This document shows positions 36,101 to 46,526 of a DNA stretch of 64,000 nucleotides, in pieces (positions within the stretch are counted from its first letter, which is position 1; each line of letters opens with the position of its first letter). The translations under genes and the position numbers were made by a program. This stretch comes from Streptomyces sp. Je 1-332 (lineage in GTDB: Bacteria; Actinomycetota; Actinomycetes; Streptomycetales; Streptomycetaceae), in contig NZ_CP160402.1 in NCBI RefSeq assembly GCF_040730185.1, positions 7,626,001 through 7,690,000 on the forward strand, given 5' to 3'. The notes beneath the pieces are model-generated. The model was not told the DNA's origin and did no database searches. It saw only the letters and a program-made list of their open reading frames with translations.

Positions 36101-37372
36101 ATGCGGCGTGGCATAGCGGCCACCGCAATGGTCGCGGCCCTGGCCCTGACAGCGGCGGCGTGCGGTGGCGATGACGGTGACAGCGGCAAGAAGGGCTCGG
36201 GCAAGCTGTCCGGAACCGTCACTTTCTGGGACACCTCGAACGACGCGGAGAAGGGGACCTACGAGAAGCTCGCCAAGGGCTTCGAGAAGCTCCACCCGGA
36301 CGTCAAGGTCAACTACGTGAGCGTCGCGTTCGGCGAGGCCAACGCCAAGTTCAAGAACGCCGCGGGCGGCAACTCCGGCGCCCCCGACGTGATGCGCACC
36401 GAGGTCGCCTGGGTCGCGGACTTCGCCAACCTCGGCTACCTCGCCCCGCTGGAAGGCACCCCCGCACTCGACAAGGCGGACGACTACCTCCCGCAGGCCG
36501 CGGCCAGCACCAAGTTCAAGGGCAAGACCTACGCCGCGCCGCAGACCATCGACACCCTGGCACTCTTCTACAACAAGAAGATGCTCAAGGCCGCCGGTGT
36601 CGAGGCGCCCAAGACCTTCGACGAGGTGAAGAGCGCCGCGAAGAAGATCAAGTCGAAGTCCGGCAAGACCGGCCTCTACCTCCGCGGCGACGATCCGTAC
36701 TACTACCTCCCGTACCTCTACGGCGAGGGCGGCGACCTCCTCGACACCAAGAACAAGAAGATCACCGTCGACGACCCGCAGGGCGCCGCGGCCTTCAAGG
36801 TCATGAAGGACCTGGTCGACTCCAAGGCCGCCACCACCGACGCGAGCGACGGCTACAACAACCAGCTCAACGCGTTCAAGGACGGCGACGTCGCGATGGC
36901 ACTCGACGGACCCTGGTCCATCGAAGGCGCCATGCAGGGCAAGGAGTTCAAGGGCGACAAGGGCAACCTCGGCATCGCTCCGGTCCCCGGCGGCAGCGAC
37001 CGCCAGGCCTCCCCGCAGGGCGGCTGGAACCTCGCGGCCTACGCAGGGTCCAAGAACCTCGACGCGAGCTACGAGTTCATCAAGTACATGAGCTCGGCCA
37101 AGGTGCAGCAGCAGACCACCGAGAAGCTGAGCCTGCTGCCCACCCGCACCTCGGTGTACGACGTGAAGTCCGTCAAGGACAACCAGATGGTGCAGTTCTT
37201 CAAGCCGGCCGTCGACAAGTCGGTGGAGCGGCCGTGGATCCCGCAGGCCAACGCCCTGTTCGAGCCGATCCGGCTGCAGATGGAGAAGGTGCTCAGCGGC
37301 AAGACCTCGCCCGACGACGGGGCGAAGGGTGTCGGCGACGCCTACCGCAAGCTGCTGAAGGACTACAAGTAA
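36101..37372 (+). CDS. malE: MalE, maltose/maltodextrin-binding lipoprotein
   Basis: A 423-residue extracellular solute-binding lipoprotein of an ABC importer. The signal peptide ends in the lipobox TAAACGG (Cys about residue 21), and a Gly/Ser linker and the periplasmic-binding fold follow (GTVTFWDTSNDAEKGTYEKL; WVADFANLGYLAPLEGTP; AMALDGPWSIEGA). It captures maltose and maltodextrins outside the membrane and delivers them to MalFG. GAAGGAG lies 6 bases before the ATG. First gene of malEFG, directly downstream of a MalR operator; its stop abuts the malF ATG. Confidence 0.95.
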   Translation: MRRGIAATAMVAALALTAAACGGDDGDSGKKGSGKLSGTVTFWDTSNDAEKGTYEKLAKGFEKLHPDVKVNYVSVAFGEANAKFKNAAGGNSGAPDVMRTEVAWVADFANLGYLAPLEGTPALDKADDYLPQAAASTKFKGKTYAAPQTIDTLALFYNKKMLKAAGVEAPKTFDEVKSAAKKIKSKSGKTGLYLRGDDPYYYLPYLYGEGGDLLDTKNKKITVDDPQGAAAFKVMKDLVDSKAATTDASDGYNNQLNAFKDGDVAMALDGPWSIEGAMQGKEFKGDKGNLGIAPVPGGSDRQASPQGGWNLAAYAGSKNLDASYEFIKYMSSAKVQQQTTEKLSLLPTRTSVYDVKSVKDNQMVQFFKPAVDKSVERPWIPQANALFEPIRLQMEKVLSGKTSPDDGAKGVGDAYRKLLKDYK

Positions 37373-38383
37373 ATGGCTGTTGACAGCAGCCAGACCCTGA
37401 CCGGGGCCGTGGACGCGAAGGGCGTCCACGGCCGCGGCCGGGGGACCGGCAAGACTCCCGGGCGCCTGCGCAGGTCGCTTTCCACGCACTGGTACGCGTG
37501 GAGCATGGTCGCCCCCGTGGTGGCCGTGATCGGCGTGATCATCGGATACCCGCTGGTGCGGGGCCTGTACCTGTCGACGACCGACGCCAACGAGGCGAAC
37601 GTCGAGCGCACCATCGGCGTCAATCACATCCCTGCGACCTACGAGTCCGTCGGCCTGGACAACTACACCGCGGTCTTCAACGACGGCGTTTTCTGGGACC
37701 GGCTGACCTGGACGGTCATCTGGACCGTCTCCTGTGTGGCGATCTCCTTCGCGCTCGGCCTCGCGCTGGCGAACATGCTCAACCGCAAACTGGCGGGGCG
37801 CTCCCTCTACCGGATGGCGCTGATCCTGCCGTGGGCGGTGCCGGCCTTCGTCTCCGTGTTCACCTGGCGGCTGCTCTTCAACGAGAAGAACGGCATCCTC
37901 AACAAGATCCTCGCCGGCGGCGGCATCGACGCGATCCCGTGGCTGAACGACCCCACCTGGGCCAAGCTCTCGGTGATCACGGTCAACGTCTGGCTCGGCG
38001 TCCCGTTCATGCTGGTCGCCATGCTCGGCGGACTCCAGTCCATCCCCGGGGAGCTCTACGAGGCCGCGGAGATGGACGGCGCGAATGCCTGGCAGCGCTT
38101 CCGGCACATCACGCTGCCGGGTCTGCGGACCGTCAGCAGCACCGTGATCCTGATCAGCGGCATCTGGACCTTCAACATGTTCCCGGTGATCTTCCTGCTC
38201 ACCCGGGGCGGTCCGGGAGACGCCACCGAGATCCTGGTGACGTACGCCTACCGGCTGTCGTTCGTCGTGAGCCCGCGCGACTTCGCGGGGTCCGCGGCCT
38301 GGGGCGTCATCATTCTGCTGCTCCTTTCGCTCTTCGCGGTCGTCTACCGCCGCGCGCTCCGCAAGCAGGGAGAAGTGTGGTGA
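37373..38383 (+). CDS. malF: MalF, maltose ABC transporter permease
   Basis: A 336-residue permease with six main hydrophobic segments and the EAA loop (EAAEMDGANAWQRFRHITLPGL) that docks the ABC ATPase. Its ATG follows the malE stop with no gap (TAAATG), so translation is coupled. It pairs with MalG to form the channel. The N-terminal 35 residues are hydrophilic and cytoplasmic. No ATPase gene is linked; Streptomyces use the shared MsiK. Confidence 0.94.
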   Translation: MAVDSSQTLTGAVDAKGVHGRGRGTGKTPGRLRRSLSTHWYAWSMVAPVVAVIGVIIGYPLVRGLYLSTTDANEANVERTIGVNHIPATYESVGLDNYTAVFNDGVFWDRLTWTVIWTVSCVAISFALGLALANMLNRKLAGRSLYRMALILPWAVPAFVSVFTWRLLFNEKNGILNKILAGGGIDAIPWLNDPTWAKLSVITVNVWLGVPFMLVAMLGGLQSIPGELYEAAEMDGANAWQRFRHITLPGLRTVSSTVILISGIWTFNMFPVIFLLTRGGPGDATEILVTYAYRLSFVVSPRDFAGSAAWGVIILLLLSLFAVVYRRALRKQGEVW

Positions 38384-39291
38384 CCACCGTGACCGACCCG
38401 AAGAAGTCGTCGTCCTCGCCGTCCTCGTCGGACTCGTCCGCGAGCCGGCGCAAGAAGGTCAGGGAGCGCGGCGAGCGCGGCCCGCTGGCCTCGGTGGCGC
38501 TCCACGTGGGCCTGCTCGTCGCATCGGCCACCGCGGTGCTTCCGCCGCTGTGGCTCCTGATCACCTCGTTCAAGCCGACGAGCGAGGCGTTCTCCACCGA
38601 CGTGGTCAAGGACTTCACGTTCCGCAACTACGACCACGTCGTCAACGACACCGAGTTCCTGAGCTGGCTCGCCAACTCGCTGCTCGTCGTGGGACTGACC
38701 ACGGTGATCGGTGTCTTCATCGCCGCGACGACCGGTTACGCCGTCAGCCGCTTCAAGTTCCCCGGCATGCGGCCGCTGATGTGGCTCCTGCTGATCACGC
38801 AGATGTTCCCCGTCGCTGTGCTCATCGTGCCGCTCTACAACCTTCTGGCGAGCCTGGGCCTGCTCAACCAGCCCATCGGCCTGGTCGTCACGTATCTGAC
38901 GATCGCCGTGCCGTTCTGCGCCTGGATGATGAAGGGGTACTTCGACACCATCCCGGTGGAGATCGACGAGGCCGGGCGGGTGGACGGGCTCAACCCGTTC
39001 GGCACCTTCTGGCGGCTCATCGTGCCGCTCGCCAAGCCCGGTCTCGCCGTCACCGGCTTCTACAGCTTCATCACCGGCTGGGCCGAAGTCGCCTACGCAT
39101 CCGCCTTCATGACCGGCGAGGAGAACCTCACCCTGGCGGGCGGCCTGCAGACCTTCGTCAATCAGTACACCAGCGACTGGGGGTCACTGACGGCCGCGGC
39201 CGTGATCGTCGCCGTGCCCGCCGCGCTGATCTTCGGCTTCGTGCAGCGCCACCTCGTCTCCGGTCTCACGGCCGGTGCGACGAAGTCCTGA
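38380..39291 (+). CDS. malG: MalG, maltose ABC transporter permease
   Basis: A 303-residue permease with six hydrophobic segments and the EAA loop (EIDEAGRVDGLNPFGTFWRLIVPL). The GTG start at 38380 overlaps the malF stop (GTGA), so translation is coupled. A Ser-rich basic N-terminal tail (KKSSSSPSSSDSSASRRKK) precedes the first helix. It forms the channel with MalF and needs a separate ATPase, presumably MsiK. Confidence 0.94.
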   Translation: MTTVTDPKKSSSSPSSSDSSASRRKKVRERGERGPLASVALHVGLLVASATAVLPPLWLLITSFKPTSEAFSTDVVKDFTFRNYDHVVNDTEFLSWLANSLLVVGLTTVIGVFIAATTGYAVSRFKFPGMRPLMWLLLITQMFPVAVLIVPLYNLLASLGLLNQPIGLVVTYLTIAVPFCAWMMKGYFDTIPVEIDEAGRVDGLNPFGTFWRLIVPLAKPGLAVTGFYSFITGWAEVAYASAFMTGEENLTLAGGLQTFVNQYTSDWGSLTAAAVIVAVPAALIFGFVQRHLVSGLTAGATKS

Positions 39292-39365
39292 CACGAAGCC
39301 CTGATACGGCACACACGTACGGCACACACCCCCCTCGCACTCGACCTCTCGATCTCAGGGAAGAC

Positions 39366-41015
39366 ATGACCCAGCATCTCGCTGCCCCTGCAGCCCCCGC
39401 CTCCGGCACGCACACGGACTGGTGGCGTGGCGCGGTGATCTACCAGGTCTACCCGCGCAGCTTCGCCGACGGCAACGGTGACGGAATGGGCGACCTGGAC
39501 GGCGTCCGTGCCCGCCTTCCCTACCTCAGGGATCTCGGCGTCGACGCTGTCTGGCTCAGCCCCTTCTACTCCTCACCGCAGGCCGACGCCGGCTACGACG
39601 TCGCCGACTACCGCGCGATCGACCCGATGTTCGGCAGCCTCCTCGACGCCGACGCCCTGCTCCGGGACGCCCATGACCTGGGCTTGCGCGTCATCGTCGA
39701 CCTGGTTCCCAACCACTCGTCCGACCAGCACGACTGGTTCCAGCGCGCCCTGCGCGAGGGCCCGGGATCGCCGCTGCGTGAGCGCTACCACTTCAGGACG
39801 GGCAAGGGCGAGCACGGTGAACTCCCGCCCAACGACTGGGAGTCCGTCTTCGGCGGCCCGGCCTGGACGCGGACACCGGACGGCGAGTGGTACCTGCACC
39901 TCTTCGCGCCCGCGCAGCCCGACTTCAACTGGGAACACCCCGCTGTGCACGACGAGTTCCGCTCGATCCTGCGCTTCTGGCTCGACATGGGTGTCGACGG
40001 CTTCCGCGTCGACGTCGCCCACGGCCTGGTCAAGGCCGAGGGCCTGCCCGACATCGGCCGCAGCGACCAGCTCAAGCTGCTGGGCAACGATGTCATGCCG
40101 TTCTTCGACCAGGACGGCGTGCACGAGATCTACCGCAGCTGGCGCAAGGTCCTCACCGAGTACGCGGGTGAGCGGATCCTGGTCGCCGAGGCGTGGACGC
40201 CCACCGTCGAGCGCGCCGCCGCGTACGTGCGCCAGGACGAGATGCACCAGGCCTTCAACTTCCAGTATCTGGGCACCCATTGGGACGCCGCCGAGCTGCG
40301 CGAGGTCATCGACGCGTCGCTGGCCGCGATGCGCCCCGTCGGCGCCCCGGCCACGTGGGTGCTCTCCAACCACGACGTCACCCGCCACGCCACGCGGTTC
40401 GCCAACCCGCCCGGACTCGGCACCCAGCTGCGCACTGCCGGCGACCGCGCGCTCGGCCTGCGCCGCGCCCGCGCAGCGACCCTCCTGATGCTGGCACTGC
40501 CCGGCTCCGCCTACGTCTACCAGGGCGAGGAACTGGGCCTGCCGGACGTCACCGAGCTGCCCGACGAGGTGCGCCAGGACCCCTCGTTCGTCCGGGCGAG
40601 CGGGCAGGACGGTTTCCGTGACGGCTGCCGGGTGCCGATCCCCTGGACCACCGAAGGCTCCAGTTACGGGTTCGGCGCGGGCGGCAGCTGGCTGCCGCAG
40701 CCCACAGGGTGGGGCGAGCTCAGCGTCCAGGCGCAGACCGGTGACCCCGCGTCCACCCTGGAGCTGTACCGCAGCGCGCTCGCCGTGCGCCGCGAGCAGC
40801 CCGGCCTCGGCGCGGGCGACTCGCTGGAGTGGCTGGAGGCGCCCGAGGGGGTTCTCGCCTTCCGCCGGGAGAGCTTCGTGTGCACGGCGAACACCACCGG
40901 CGCGGCGGTGCGTATCGCGGTCCCCGGCCGCATCCTCCTGTCCAACGCCGAGGTGGAGACGGCGGACGGCAAGGTCGAGCTGCCGGCCGACACCACCGTC
41001 TGGTGGGCGGTGTGA
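39366..41015 (+). CDS. aglA: Cytoplasmic alpha-glucosidase (GH13)
   Basis: A 549-residue GH13 enzyme without a signal peptide. The catalytic residues are visible: nucleophile Asp in GFRVDVAHG, acid Glu in ILVAEAW, third Asp in LSNHDVTRH. Motifs YQVYPRSFADGNGDGMGDL and GVDAVWLSPFYSSP are typical of alpha-glucosidases. It should hydrolyse imported maltose and maltodextrins to glucose. The gene follows malG by 74 bases and is part of the MalR-controlled block. It overlaps the following LacI gene by 4 bases. Confidence 0.93.
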   Translation: MTQHLAAPAAPASGTHTDWWRGAVIYQVYPRSFADGNGDGMGDLDGVRARLPYLRDLGVDAVWLSPFYSSPQADAGYDVADYRAIDPMFGSLLDADALLRDAHDLGLRVIVDLVPNHSSDQHDWFQRALREGPGSPLRERYHFRTGKGEHGELPPNDWESVFGGPAWTRTPDGEWYLHLFAPAQPDFNWEHPAVHDEFRSILRFWLDMGVDGFRVDVAHGLVKAEGLPDIGRSDQLKLLGNDVMPFFDQDGVHEIYRSWRKVLTEYAGERILVAEAWTPTVERAAAYVRQDEMHQAFNFQYLGTHWDAAELREVIDASLAAMRPVGAPATWVLSNHDVTRHATRFANPPGLGTQLRTAGDRALGLRRARAATLLMLALPGSAYVYQGEELGLPDVTELPDEVRQDPSFVRASGQDGFRDGCRVPIPWTTEGSSYGFGAGGSWLPQPTGWGELSVQAQTGDPASTLELYRSALAVRREQPGLGAGDSLEWLEAPEGVLAFRRESFVCTANTTGAAVRIAVPGRILLSNAEVETADGKVELPADTTVWWAV

Positions 41016-42088
41016 CCCTCTCCCCGCCGCGGGACGCCGACCGGGGAGACCGGGGCGTTCCGCGGCTCGCGGACATCGCGGCCCAGTCCGGCGTCAGCGA
41101 GGCCACCGCGAGCCGGGTGCTCAACGGCAAGCCGGGAGTGGCCGCGGGCACCCGGCGTCGGGTGCTCGCCGCCCTGGACGTGCTCGGTTACGAGCGGCCC
41201 ATGCGGCTCAAGCGGCACAGCGCGGGCCTGGTCGGTCTGGTCATCCCCGAGCTGAGCAACCCGATCTTCCCCGCCTTCGCGCAGGTCGTCGAGCAGGTCC
41301 TTTCCGGGCACGGATACACGCCGATGCTGTGCACCCAGATGCCGGACGGGGCCAGCGAGGACGAGCTGGTCGAGCAGTTGGAGGAGCGCCGCGTCAGCGG
41401 CATCGTCTTCCTCTCCGGGCTGCACGCCGACACCACGGCCGACCCGACGCGGTACCTCGAACTGCACGCCAGACGTGTGCCGTTCGTCCTGATCAACGGC
41501 TACAACGAACACATCCCGGTGTCCTTCGTCTCGCCCGACGACCGCGCGGCCGTCCGGATTGCGGTGCGCCACCTCGTCGACCTCGGCCACGAGCGGATCG
41601 GTCTCGCTATCGGCCCCACCCGCTACGTCCCTTCGCTGCGCAAGGCGGAGGGCTTCACGGCGGCGCTGCACGCGCTGCTCGGTCTGGAACAGGCGCAGGC
41701 CGAACCGCGCGTGCAGCGCACGCTGTTCACGGTGGAGGGCGGGCACGCGGCGGCCAGCGCCCTGCTGGACCAGGGATGCACGGCGATGGTCTGCGGCAGC
41801 GACATGATGGCGCTCGGCGCCGTCCGCGCGGCGCGTGAGCGGGGCCTGTCGGTGCCCGGGGACGTCTCCGTGGTCGGCTTCGACGATTCGCCCCTGATCG
41901 CCTTCACGGACCCGCCGCTGACCACGGTGCGCCAGCCGGTGCAGGCGATGGCGAGCGCCGCGGTGGGCGCGCTGATCGAGGAACTGCACGGAAACCCCGT
42001 ACAGCACACGGAGTTCGTCTTCCAGCCCGAGCTCGTGGTGCGTGGATCGACGGCGCAGGCGCGGCGCCGAGTGTGTGCGGAGGGTTGA
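41012..42088 (+). CDS. LacI-family regulator, MalR paralogue
   Basis: A 358-residue LacI/GalR repressor strikingly similar to MalR at 34730: the HTH reads [28 protein letters not shown] and the core [31 protein letters not shown], nearly identical blocks. The GTG start at 41012 overlaps the aglA stop, so it is coupled to aglA. The recognition-helix residues are almost unchanged, so it may bind the same CTTGC/GCAAG sites. A short N-terminal extension of about 15 residues precedes the HTH. It is a tandem-cluster duplicate whose role relative to MalR is unresolved. Confidence 0.92.
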   Translation: MTLSPPRDADRGDRGVPRLADIAAQSGVSEATASRVLNGKPGVAAGTRRRVLAALDVLGYERPMRLKRHSAGLVGLVIPELSNPIFPAFAQVVEQVLSGHGYTPMLCTQMPDGASEDELVEQLEERRVSGIVFLSGLHADTTADPTRYLELHARRVPFVLINGYNEHIPVSFVSPDDRAAVRIAVRHLVDLGHERIGLAIGPTRYVPSLRKAEGFTAALHALLGLEQAQAEPRVQRTLFTVEGGHAAASALLDQGCTAMVCGSDMMALGAVRAARERGLSVPGDVSVVGFDDSPLIAFTDPPLTTVRQPVQAMASAAVGALIEELHGNPVQHTEFVFQPELVVRGSTAQARRRVCAEG

Positions 42089-42130
42089 CCGGGGTTCTCG
42101 AGGGTCGTACGGTCTCGACCGAAAACGGCG

Positions 42131-42149
42131 TCGCAATATTTCTGCAACA
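42131..42149 (+). promoter_or_regulatory. Putative MalR operator of the amylase gene
   Basis: TCGCAATATTTCTGCAACA carries GCAA and TGCAA elements around an AT-rich centre, as in Streptomyces amylase promoters. It lies only 28 bases upstream of the amylase start, so it would overlap the start of transcription. Confidence 0.5.
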
Positions 42150-42177
42150 TCCTTCAAAGGCCATGCAGGAGGCCCTC

Positions 42178-43578
42178 ATGACCGGCCGAAAGAGCAGAGT
42201 CCGCAGACCCTTCGCCGCCGCCCTCGCCCTGGTCGCGGGCGCCGCGGGCAGCATCGTCGCCGGAGCGCCGCAGGCGCAGGCCGCGCCGCCCGGCGCCAAG
42301 GACGTCACCGCCGTGCTCTTCGAGTGGAAGTACGACTCGGTGGCCAAGGCGTGCACGCAGCAGCTCGGCCCCGACGGCTACGGCTACGTGCAGGTCTCCC
42401 CGCCCCAGGAGCGCATCCAGGGCGAGGCGTGGTGGGCCGCTTACCAGCCGGTCAGCTACAAGATCGGCAGCCGACTAGGTGACCGGGCCGCGTTCAGGAA
42501 CATGGTCGACACCTGCCACGGGGCCGGGCTGAAGGTCGTCGCCGACGCGGTGATCAACCACATGACGAACGCCTCCGGTACGGGCTCGGCGGGATCGTCC
42601 TTCACCAAGTACGACTACCCCGGTACGTATTCGGGCGCGGACATGGACGACTGCCGCTCGGACATCAGCAATTATCAGGACCGTTGGAACGTCCAGAACT
42701 GCGAGCTGGGCGGCCTCGCCGATCTCGACACCGGTGAGGAGTACGTACGGGGGCGGATCGCGGCCTACCTGAACGATCTGCTGTCCCTGGGCGTCGACGG
42801 CTTCCGGGTCGACGCGGCCAAGCACATCCCCGTGGACGACCTGAAGAACATCAAGTCCCGGCTCAGCAACCCCGGCGTCCACTTCAAGCAGGAGACGATC
42901 TACGGCGCCGGAGAGGCGGTGTCCCCGAGCGAGTACACCGCCACCGGCGACGCCCAGGAGTTCCGCTACGGCTGGGACCTCAAGCGGGTGTTCAACGACG
43001 AGAAGCTCGCGTACCTGAAGAACTTCGGCGAGGGCTGGGGCTACCTGCCCGGCGGCTCGGCCGCCGTCTTCGTCGCCAACCACGACACCGAACGGCACGG
43101 CCAGACGCTCACCTACAAGGACGGCGCGAACTACACCCTCGCGCACGTCTTCATGCTGGCCCTGCCCTATGGCTCACCGGACGTGCACTCCGGATACGAG
43201 TTCAGCAGCAACGACGCCGGATCGCCGAACGGCGGCCAGGTGAACGCCTGTTACAGCGACGGCTGGAAATGCCAGCACGCCTGGCCCGAGATCAGGAGCA
43301 TGGTCAAGTTCCGCAACACCGCGCGCGGGACCGGCGTGACCAACTGGTGGGACAACGGCAACGACGCCATCGCGTTCGGCCGGGGTGACAAGGCGTACGT
43401 GGTCATCAACCACGAGGGCTCGACCGTCGACCGGACCTTCCAGACCGCACTCGCCGCGGGTAGCTACTGCGACATCCAGAGCGGCAGGAGCGTCACCGTC
43501 AACGGCTCGGGCCAGTTCACGGCCGCCGTGGCGCCGAACACCGCCCTCGCGCTGCACACCGGGGCCAGGAGCTGCTGA
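42178..43578 (+). CDS. Secreted alpha-amylase (GH13)
   Basis: A 466-residue secreted endo-amylase. The signal peptide (about residues 1-39, ending QAQAAPPG) precedes a GH13 barrel. Catalytic Asp lies in GFRVDAAKH, Glu in [11 protein letters not shown] and the third Asp in [10 protein letters not shown]. The C-terminal all-beta domain C ends at the stop; there is no CBM20 starch-binding domain, which many Streptomyces amylases carry, so it should favour soluble substrate. Cys pairs (DTCHG, DDCRSD) suggest disulfides. CAGGAGG lies just before the ATG. It is followed by a terminator-like hairpin and then pullulanase. Confidence 0.93.
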   Translation: MTGRKSRVRRPFAAALALVAGAAGSIVAGAPQAQAAPPGAKDVTAVLFEWKYDSVAKACTQQLGPDGYGYVQVSPPQERIQGEAWWAAYQPVSYKIGSRLGDRAAFRNMVDTCHGAGLKVVADAVINHMTNASGTGSAGSSFTKYDYPGTYSGADMDDCRSDISNYQDRWNVQNCELGGLADLDTGEEYVRGRIAAYLNDLLSLGVDGFRVDAAKHIPVDDLKNIKSRLSNPGVHFKQETIYGAGEAVSPSEYTATGDAQEFRYGWDLKRVFNDEKLAYLKNFGEGWGYLPGGSAAVFVANHDTERHGQTLTYKDGANYTLAHVFMLALPYGSPDVHSGYEFSSNDAGSPNGGQVNACYSDGWKCQHAWPEIRSMVKFRNTARGTGVTNWWDNGNDAIAFGRGDKAYVVINHEGSTVDRTFQTALAAGSYCDIQSGRSVTVNGSGQFTAAVAPNTALALHTGARSC

Positions 43579-43602
43579 CCGCAGCCCGCCCGCCGCATGA
43601 CC

Positions 43603-43639
43603 GGCCGCCCGGCCTTCGCTTCCCCGCCGCCGGGCGGCC
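43603..43639 (+). terminator. Hairpin after the amylase gene
   Basis: GGCCGCCCGGC (43603-43613) pairs perfectly with GCCGGGCGGCC (43629-43639) over a 15-base loop, 24 bases after the amylase stop. Confidence 0.5.
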
Positions 43640-43708
43640 CCGCTCCCGCACCCCCCCGCACGCTTTCACCCCGTACCTCCCGTCATTGATCCGCAAGGAG
43701 AACCGCCC

Positions 43709-46414
43709 GTGACCGGCTCCCCGCGCCGCACCCTCGTGGCCACGGCCCTCGCTCTACTCGCCGCCGTCGCACCCCTGGCGTCCCTGGCCGGCGCCGCGCC
43801 GGGGGCACCGGCCGCCGCCGACGCGCCCGCCCCACTCGACCTGGCCACGTCCCGGGCCCAGTGGATCGACGAGAACACCGTCGCCTGGGACGTCCAAGGG
43901 GACGCAGCATCACAGGAGTTGGTGTATGCCCGCGACGGCCGGCTCTCCCTCACGGACGGCGCACTTGCCGGCGAGGGGCGGCGGATCCGCCTTGCCCCGG
44001 TCGACGGCGGCCTCACCGACGCCCAGCGCAAGAAGTATCCGCACCTGAAGGGTTACGCGGCCTTCGCCGTCGACCCGCGGGACCGGGACCGGATCCGACA
44101 TGCCCTGACCGGCCAACTCGTCGCCACCCGCAGCAGTTCCGACGGCACCCTCCTCGCCGCCACCGGCGTACAGACGCAAGGCGTCCTCGACGACCTCTAC
44201 AGCGCCACCGCCACCAAGGCGGCCCTCGGCCCGCAGTTCCGCGACGGCCGCCCCACGCTGGCCCTGTGGGCCCCCACGGCGCAGTCCGTCAGCCTCGAAC
44301 TCGACGGTAAGCGCGTGGCGATGCGGCGCGACGACACCAGTGGTGTGTGGTCCGTCGCCGGGGGACGCGGCTGGTCGGGGAAGCAGTATCGGTACGTCGT
44401 GAAGGTGTGGGCGCCCAGCGTCCAGAAGGTCGTCACCAACAAGGTCACGGACCCCTACTCCACGGCGCTCACCGCCGACTCGCGGCGCAGCATCGCCGTC
44501 GACCTCGACGACCCGAGGCTTGCGCCCAAGGGCTGGGAGCGCCTGAAGAAGCCGAAGGCAGAGCCCCTGCGCGACGCGCAGATACAGGAGCTGCACATCC
44601 GCGACTTCTCCGTGGAGGACAAGACGGCGCGTCACCCCGGCAAGTACCTGGCCTTCACCGACACGAAGTCCGACGGTATGAAGCACTTGCGCAAGCTGGC
44701 CAAGTCGGGGACGTCATATGTCCACTTGCTGCCCGCTTTCGACATCGGCACCATCCCCGAGCGAGCCGCGGACCAGGCCACACCCGACTGCGACCTGACG
44801 GCGCCCGGCCCGGACTCCGAAGAGCAACAGGCCTGCGTCACCAAGACCGCGGCCAAGGACGCCTACAACTGGGGTTACGACCCCCTGCACTACACCGTGC
44901 CGGAGGGCAGCTACGCGAGCGACCCCGCCGGTACCCGCCGCACGGTCGAGTTCCGGCAGATGGTCCAGGGCCTCAACGGCTCAGGCCTGCGCACCGTCAT
45001 GGACGTCGTCTACAACCACACGGTGGCGAGCGGCCAGGCCGACAAGTCCGTACTCGACAAGATCGTGCCCGGCTACTACCAGCGGCTGCTCCCCGACGGC
45101 ACGGTCGCCACCTCCACGTGCTGCGCCAACACCGCGCCCGAGAACGCGATGATGGGCAAACTCGTGGTCGACTCACTGGTCACCTGGGCCAAGGAGTACA
45201 AGGTCGACGGCTTCCGCTTCGACCTGATGGGTCACCACCCCAAGGCGAACATCCTTGCTGTGAGAAAGGCCCTGGACGCCCTGACCGTCGCGAAGGACGG
45301 CGTCGACGGGAAGAAGATCGTCCTCTACGGCGAGGGCTGGAACTTCGGTGAGATCGCCGATGACGCCCGTTTCGTCCAGGCCACCCAGAAGAACATGGCG
45401 GGCACGGGCATCGCCACCTTCTCCGACCGTGGCCGCGACGCGGTGCGCGGCGGCGGCCCCTTCGATGAGGACCCCGGCGTGCAGGGCTTCGCCAGCGGCC
45501 TGTTCACCGACCCCAACGCCTCGAAGGCGAACGGCACCCCGGTCGAGCAGAAGGCGAGGCTGCTGCACTACCAGGACCTGCTGAAGGTCGCCCTCACGGG
45601 CAACCTCTCCGCGTACAGGTTCACGGACTCGGCGGGAAGGCGGGTCAAGGGCTCCGAGGTCGACTACAACGGCGCACCGGCCGGATACGCGGCGGCCCCC
45701 GGCGACGCCCTCTCCTACGCCGACGCCCACGACAACGAATCCCTCTACGACGCCCTCGCGTTCAAGCTCCCCGCGGACACCACGGCCGCCGAGCGCTCCC
45801 GCATGCAGGTCCTCGCGATGGCGACCGCGACCCTGGCCCAGGGCCCTTCCCTCTCCCAGGCGGGCAGCGACCTGCTGCGCTCGAAGTCGCTGGACCGCAA
45901 CTCCTACGACAGCGGTGACTGGTTCAACGCCCTGCACTGGAACTGCCGGGACGGCAACGGCTTCGGGCGAGGCCTGCCCCCGGCCGCCGACAACAAGGAC
46001 AAGTGGCCCTACGGAAAGCCCCTACTGACGTCCAAGGCCCTGACGCCGGGCTGCGCCGAAATCAACGGCACATCGGCCGCCTACCAGGACCTGCTCAAAC
46101 TGCGCGCGACGGAGCCGGCGTTCTCCCTGACCACGACCGCCCAGGTCCAGTCCCAACTCGCCTTCCCCCTCTCGGGAACGCCGAAGGAAACCCCGGGCGT
46201 CATCACCATGCAGCTCGAAAACCTCATGGTCATCTTCAACGCAACCCCGAAGCCCCAGAAACAGAGCGTCACCCTTCCGAAGGGCGCCACATACTCCCTC
46301 CACCCGACCCAGGCAAAGGGCGCGGACGAGGTGGTCAAGTCCGCGTCATACGAGAGGGGTTCGGACACGTTCAACGTCCCTGCTCGCAGCGTCGCGGTCT
46401 TCGAACGAGACTGA
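43709..46414 (+). CDS. pulA: Secreted pullulanase-type alpha-1,6-glucosidase (GH13_14)
   Basis: A 901-residue debranching enzyme. The signal peptide (about residues 1-38) is followed by an N-terminal beta domain, a CBM48-like domain ([20 protein letters not shown]), and the catalytic barrel with the family mark [10 protein letters not shown]. Nucleophile Asp lies in [10 protein letters not shown], Glu in LYGEGWNFG, and the third Asp in YADAHDNES. It cuts alpha-1,6 branches of pullulan, amylopectin and glycogen and supplies linear dextrins to the amylase and the MalEFG importer. GTG 43709 follows CAAGGAGAACCGCCC. Confidence 0.94.
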   Translation: MTGSPRRTLVATALALLAAVAPLASLAGAAPGAPAAADAPAPLDLATSRAQWIDENTVAWDVQGDAASQELVYARDGRLSLTDGALAGEGRRIRLAPVDGGLTDAQRKKYPHLKGYAAFAVDPRDRDRIRHALTGQLVATRSSSDGTLLAATGVQTQGVLDDLYSATATKAALGPQFRDGRPTLALWAPTAQSVSLELDGKRVAMRRDDTSGVWSVAGGRGWSGKQYRYVVKVWAPSVQKVVTNKVTDPYSTALTADSRRSIAVDLDDPRLAPKGWERLKKPKAEPLRDAQIQELHIRDFSVEDKTARHPGKYLAFTDTKSDGMKHLRKLAKSGTSYVHLLPAFDIGTIPERAADQATPDCDLTAPGPDSEEQQACVTKTAAKDAYNWGYDPLHYTVPEGSYASDPAGTRRTVEFRQMVQGLNGSGLRTVMDVVYNHTVASGQADKSVLDKIVPGYYQRLLPDGTVATSTCCANTAPENAMMGKLVVDSLVTWAKEYKVDGFRFDLMGHHPKANILAVRKALDALTVAKDGVDGKKIVLYGEGWNFGEIADDARFVQATQKNMAGTGIATFSDRGRDAVRGGGPFDEDPGVQGFASGLFTDPNASKANGTPVEQKARLLHYQDLLKVALTGNLSAYRFTDSAGRRVKGSEVDYNGAPAGYAAAPGDALSYADAHDNESLYDALAFKLPADTTAAERSRMQVLAMATATLAQGPSLSQAGSDLLRSKSLDRNSYDSGDWFNALHWNCRDGNGFGRGLPPAADNKDKWPYGKPLLTSKALTPGCAEINGTSAAYQDLLKLRATEPAFSLTTTAQVQSQLAFPLSGTPKETPGVITMQLENLMVIFNATPKPQKQSVTLPKGATYSLHPTQAKGADEVVKSASYERGSDTFNVPARSVAVFERD

Positions 46415-46526
46415 GCGTCTGCTCCCTTTCGCAGCTCGTCGCACGCGCACGTGCCGCGTTAGCGTGGGCCCCTCAGGGAAGGCAGTGGAAGTCACTGCAA
46501 GCGATACCAGGCGGGGAGATCTCGAC

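Noticed and set aside
36083..38107. A 674-residue frame on the minus strand
   Set aside because: It is antisense to malE and malF and has no recognisable domain.
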